The notes beneath the pieces were generated by a model, which saw only the letters and a program-made list of their open reading frames with translations, was not told the DNA's origin and ran no database searches. Of a DNA stretch of 8,415 nt, positions 5,854 through 8,415 are shown piece by piece; positions within the stretch are counted from its first letter, which is position 1, and every line of letters starts with the position of its first letter. A program made the translations under genes and the position numbers. Origin of the DNA: an uncultured Bacilli bacterium (GTDB taxonomy: Bacteria > Bacillota_I > Bacilli_A > RF39 > UBA660). The stretch lies in contig CANQBY010000046.1 in the NCBI GenBank assembly GCA_947589695.1, positions 1-8,415 of the forward strand. Direction: 5' to 3'.

Positions 5854-6540
5854 ATGTTTCAAAGATTACTTAAAATAATAAATGAAGAAGATTTGGAAAA
5901 AATTAAAAATACAAAAGTCCTTTTAGTTGGTGTAGGGGGCGTTGGTGGTTTTACTTTGGAAGCTTTAGTTAGAAGTGGTTTTGCTAATATAACTATTGTA
6001 GATGGCGATAAAATTGAGGTTTCTAATTTAAACAGGCAGATTATTAGTAAAGAAAGTAATGTTGGAAAAAGAAAAGTTGAAGAAGCTTTAAAAAAAGCAA
6101 AAGAAATAAATTCTAGTATCAATATTAAGGCGATAGATGTATTTTTAACTAAAGATAATTTTTCAGAATATATTAAAGAAGATTATCAATATATAATCGA
6201 CGCTTGTGATGATATAAAAATTAAAATGGAATTAATAAAATATGCAAAGAAAAACAAGATTAAAATTATTACTTGTTTAGGAACAGGAAGAAAATTACAT
6301 CCGGAATTACTCGAAATTACAAAATTAAATAAAACTTTTAATGATCCTTTAGCAAAGAAGCTTAGATATGAATTGAAAAAAGAAAATATCTCTTTAGATA
6401 TTCCAGTTTTATTTAGTAGGGAAGAAGCAATTAAAACTGATGGAATGGTAGGAAGTGCAATATTTGTTCCTAGTGTAGCAGGGATAATGCTTGCTAATTA
6501 TATTTTTTTAGATATTATAAAAGAAAATAATGATGATTAG
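5854..6540 (+). CDS. tcdA: tRNA threonylcarbamoyladenosine dehydratase (ThiF/E1-like)
   Basis: ATP-dependent E1-like enzyme that cyclises the t6A base at position 37 of ANN-decoding tRNAs to ct6A. In Bacillus subtilis the homologue is YrvM. The 228 residues begin with MFQRLLKI followed by LEKIKNTKVLLVG, like the family N-terminus. Visible features are the nucleotide-binding GVGGVGG (residues 26-32), the VDGDKIEVSNLNRQ motif (49-62) with the Arg needed for adenylation, DACDD (116-120), a TKLNKTFNDPLAKKLR segment and a C-terminal FVPSVAGIMLA. It is shorter than usual (about 250-270) because the segment between VLFSREEAI and the FVPSVAG motif is compressed. An upstream in-frame ATG at 5725 is rejected because it lies in the 6S RNA. 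The gene converges on the minus-strand regulator with a 4-bp overlap. A TATAAT at 5832-5837 could give it an own start, but no good -35 is visible, so read-through from the 6S promoter is also possible. Confidence 0.93.
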   Translation: MFQRLLKIINEEDLEKIKNTKVLLVGVGGVGGFTLEALVRSGFANITIVDGDKIEVSNLNRQIISKESNVGKRKVEEALKKAKEINSSINIKAIDVFLTKDNFSEYIKEDYQYIIDACDDIKIKMELIKYAKKNKIKIITCLGTGRKLHPELLEITKLNKTFNDPLAKKLRYELKKENISLDIPVLFSREEAIKTDGMVGSAIFVPSVAGIMLANYIFLDIIKENNDD

Positions 6541-6552
6541 TCATTATTTTTT
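6524..6552. terminator. Shared bidirectional terminator of tcdA and the XRE gene
   Basis: AAAATAATGA (6524-6533) is the perfect inverse complement of TCATTATTTT (6541-6550), giving a 10-bp stem with a 7-nt loop. The T run is six on the plus strand (6547-6552) and four on the minus strand. Both genes end inside it: the tcdA stop TAG (6538-6540) and the opposing TAA (6537-6539) lie in the loop. Confidence 0.75.
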
Positions 6553-6998
6553 AAATATTTAGGATAATCTATTTTACCAAGTAGATAATCGGCTGAAAGA
6601 TGATATTTTTTACTTATAATATATAAATAATTAGTTGATAGAATATTTATACCTCGTTCATAAGATGAAATAGTAGAAAAAGTAGTATTTAAAAATTCGG
6701 CTAAATCAGTTTGGGTTAATTTGTTTTCTTTACGAAATTCTTTTAGTCTAAGTCCCATTAGTTTTTTATCTATTTCAGGTTTGCTATGGGGATATTTTTT
6801 AGTATCATTAAATTCAAAGATATAATCTAATGAAACATTGTAATAATCACAAAGAGTTATTATGTGTTTTATGGGAATAGTGAAATCATCATTTTCATAA
6901 TGACCATATTGACTTCTATCAATTCCTAATATTTTTCCGACTTCAGTTTTGGTTAAACCAATTCTTTCTCTTAATTCCTTGATTTTTGTTGTATACAT
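6537..6998 (-). CDS. Double XRE-family helix-turn-helix regulator
   Basis: A DNA-binding protein of 153 residues made of two Cro/CI-type (HTH_3) domains in tandem. The first spans about residues 5-60 (GLTKTEVGKILGIDRSQYGHYE, continued by SLDYIFEF) and the second about 82-140 (KLTQTDLAEFLNTTFSTISSYE, ending SADYLLGK). A Lys-rich linker at 62-80 joins them. No sensor, oligomerisation or peptidase domain is present, so the signal is unknown. The ATG at 6998 is preceded on its strand by GGTGGT (7004-7009). It is divergent from the surface-protein gene with 146 bp between starts. Control of itself and that neighbour is a reasonable inference, with the palindrome at 7114-7125 as a candidate site. 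A phage-repressor remnant is an alternative, but no phage genes are nearby. Confidence 0.88.
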   Translation of the reverse strand: MYTTKIKELRERIGLTKTEVGKILGIDRSQYGHYENDDFTIPIKHIITLCDYYNVSLDYIFEFNDTKKYPHSKPEIDKKLMGLRLKEFRKENKLTQTDLAEFLNTTFSTISSYERGINILSTNYLYIISKKYHLSADYLLGKIDYPKYLKNND

Positions 6999-7072
6999 TT
7001 TCTACCACCATTATAATTGTAAAACTTTCTTATTTAGAATAATCAAAAACGGGCTAAATAATGCAATTTATG

Positions 7073-7101
7073 TTGACAAATACTATATCATGAATTATAA
7101 T
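7073..7101 (+). promoter_or_regulatory. Consensus promoter of the surface-protein gene
   Basis: TTGACA (7073-7078), a 17-bp spacer and TATAAT (7096-7101): a full consensus SigA-type promoter. The predicted start is near 7108, leaving a leader of about 37 nt before the ATG at 7145. Confidence 0.88.
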
Positions 7102-7113
7102 TTATTTATAAAC

Positions 7114-7125
7114 TAGAAATTTCTA
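7114..7125. promoter_or_regulatory. Perfect 12-bp palindrome, candidate operator
   Basis: TAGAAATTTCTA is a perfect palindrome just after the predicted transcription start and before the AGGAG site (7130-7134). Its half-site TTCT/AGAA recurs as a looser inverted pair at 7027-7030 and 7036-7039, nearer the divergent regulator. A repressor bound here would block the downstream gene. In an AT-rich genome chance occurrence is possible. Confidence 0.4.
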
Positions 7126-7144
7126 TGATAGGAGTAATGAAAAT

Positions 7145-8415
7145 ATGAAATATGAAAAATTAAATGTTAGTAATAGTAAAAAAGTATTTTTATGTGGAAT
7201 AATAGTTGGAGTAGTACTTATTATTATAGTAAATTTCATATTTAGTTATGCGAAATATAAATCTGTCGATAGTGTGAAATTAGCAAGTGGAACAATTACT
7301 TATGAAAACTCTGATTTAAATATCATAGCTGTTTATAAAAAAGATGATAAAACAGCAGAATATATAGCGACAGATGATATTCCTAAAGACGGATATGTAA
7401 TAGATAATAATATGAGTTATTGTACAGAACCTGGGAAAGAAGAGAAGATTAAGGATATTTTAGATTATGTAAATAGTAAATTAATAATAGATATATCTAA
7501 AAAGGGAACGAAGTGTTATTTATATTTTGAAAAACCAAAACTAACTTTAGCTGAATTATTTTCTGATTTTAAAACAGCTGAAAGTGGAACAAACTTTTCT
7601 ACAAGTACAAATGGAATCTTAAAAGTAACGGGAATAGATGATAGAGATAATAAAAACACATTGTATAAGGCCGAAGATAATGATGGGTCAAGTTATTTCT
7701 TTAGGGGACAGGCACCAAATAATTGGGTACAATTTGCTGGAATGAGATGGCGAATTATCCGAATAAATGGTGATGGAACAATAAGGATGATATTTCAATG
7801 TAAAGGAGAAACATGTACAGATACAACCGGACCAAATACTAATATAGATGTTGGCGAGTATAAATTAAGTCCATATAAGGATAATACGTATGTAGGATAT
7901 TATTATGGCAAAGAAGAAGCAAATACTTATGAAGATACACATACAAGTTTAGCAAGTAATCCAAGCACAGTAGCGGAATCACTAAATAGTTGGTATGAAA
8001 AAAATTTAACAGATTATGAAAAATATATAGATCCGGACGCCGGTTTTTGTAATGATCGCCAAGTAGTAACAGGAGCAGAACCTGATTACGATAGTGGAAC
8101 AGGAAAAGGAACATCAAAAACAAGTTATGCAGCAAATGGAAGAGTATATAAAAATGGAAGTATTAGACAAGAACAATTGCCAACATTAAAATGTGGAGTG
8201 AGTGCAACCACAGCAATAACCCAAGAAACAAGTGTAGCAGTTAATAACACGGCATATCAAAGGGACTTGTTTACCAAAGAAGGGGCAAATAAAGGGAATG
8301 GAATCTTACCTCATCCAATAGGACTTATAACTGCAGATGAGGTCTTATTAGCTGGGGCGTACTTTGGAGGACGAAATTCAAGCTTTTATTTATATACAAA
8401 TCAATATTATTGGAC
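7145..8415 (+). CDS. Large N-anchored, probably surface-exposed protein (3' end outside window)
   Basis: The frame stays open to the right edge, giving 423 residues without a stop. Residues 14-36 are a hydrophobic segment after a Lys-containing start, ending FSYAKYKS, which resembles the N-termini of camelysin/TasA-like or pilin-like exported proteins. It is an anchor or an atypical signal peptide. Residues 45-130 form a beta-rich segment with Cys93 and Cys124. Further on are SSYFFRG (182-188), AGMRWRIIRINGDGTIRMIF (198-217), Cys219 and Cys224, SWYEKNL (282-288), GFCNDRQ (300-306), PTLKCG (346-351), IGLITADEVLLAGAYFGG (392-409) and YLYTNQYYW (415-423). From memory this is a large paralogous family in uncultured gut Firmicutes. 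The enzymatic or binding role is unknown; a C-type-lectin-like or sortase-substrate protein is speculative. The start at 7145 follows AGGAG (7130-7134) with a 10-nt spacer. The ATG at 7137 stops after three codons, and the ATG at 7152 is out of frame. Confidence 0.85.
   Translation, partial: MKYEKLNVSNSKKVFLCGIIVGVVLIIIVNFIFSYAKYKSVDSVKLASGTITYENSDLNIIAVYKKDDKTAEYIATDDIPKDGYVIDNNMSYCTEPGKEEKIKDILDYVNSKLIIDISKKGTKCYLYFEKPKLTLAELFSDFKTAESGTNFSTSTNGILKVTGIDDRDNKNTLYKAEDNDGSSYFFRGQAPNNWVQFAGMRWRIIRINGDGTIRMIFQCKGETCTDTTGPNTNIDVGEYKLSPYKDNTYVGYYYGKEEANTYEDTHTSLASNPSTVAESLNSWYEKNLTDYEKYIDPDAGFCNDRQVVTGAEPDYDSGTGKGTSKTSYAANGRVYKNGSIRQEQLPTLKCGVSATTAITQETSVAVNNTAYQRDLFTKEGANKGNGILPHPIGLITADEVLLAGAYFGGRNSSFYLYTNQYYW

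Noticed and set aside
7839..8135. Minus-strand ORF of 98 codons
   Set aside because: It is a shadow of the surface-protein frame, Leu/Tyr/His-rich, with no promoter or ribosome binding site.

Overview
The window reads as ordinary chromosome of a low-GC Gram-positive bacterium. It uses the standard code: Trp is TGG throughout and no coding TGA was seen. Shine-Dalgarno sites are AAGGAG/GGAGGT-like, and promoters are TTGACA/TATAAT-like, often with an extended TG. A gatCAB operon, a 6S RNA placed just before a tcdA (yrvM)-type gene as in Bacillus subtilis, and a family of large N-anchored surface proteins common in uncultured gut Firmicutes together suggest a Bacilli-related, possibly host-associated lineage (RF39-like). 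The lineage is an inference.

Positions 1-4180 hold a tight plus-strand translation operon: the 3' part of asnS, then gatC, gatA and gatB, with gaps of 9 bp, 1 bp and a 1-bp overlap. AsnRS charges tRNA-Asn directly. GatCAB therefore most likely makes Gln-tRNA(Gln) from Glu-tRNA(Gln) here. A weak terminator and an extended -10 promoter separate this operon from an uncharacterised single-pass membrane protein (4283-5281).

Positions 5282-5853 contain no credible protein gene but two structured RNAs, each with its own promoter. The first (about 5426-5584) has a 5' GNRA hairpin, three imperfect 36-38 nt repeats and a strong intrinsic terminator. Each repeat can fold as an H-type pseudoknot with compensatory changes in the stems. 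This is the architecture of the RNA antitoxins (ToxI) of type III toxin-antitoxin systems, yet no toxN-like gene lies next to it. It is the most interesting object in the window. The second (about 5649-5826) is a rod-shaped RNA whose ends pair, interpreted as 6S RNA.

Positions 5854-6540 encode TcdA, which makes cyclic t6A in tRNA. It converges on a minus-strand double-XRE regulator (6537-6998), and the two genes share a terminator hairpin whose loop contains both stop codons. Divergent from the regulator, a strong promoter drives a large, N-terminally anchored, probably surface-exposed protein (7145 to beyond the right edge). A 12-bp palindrome in its leader is a candidate operator.
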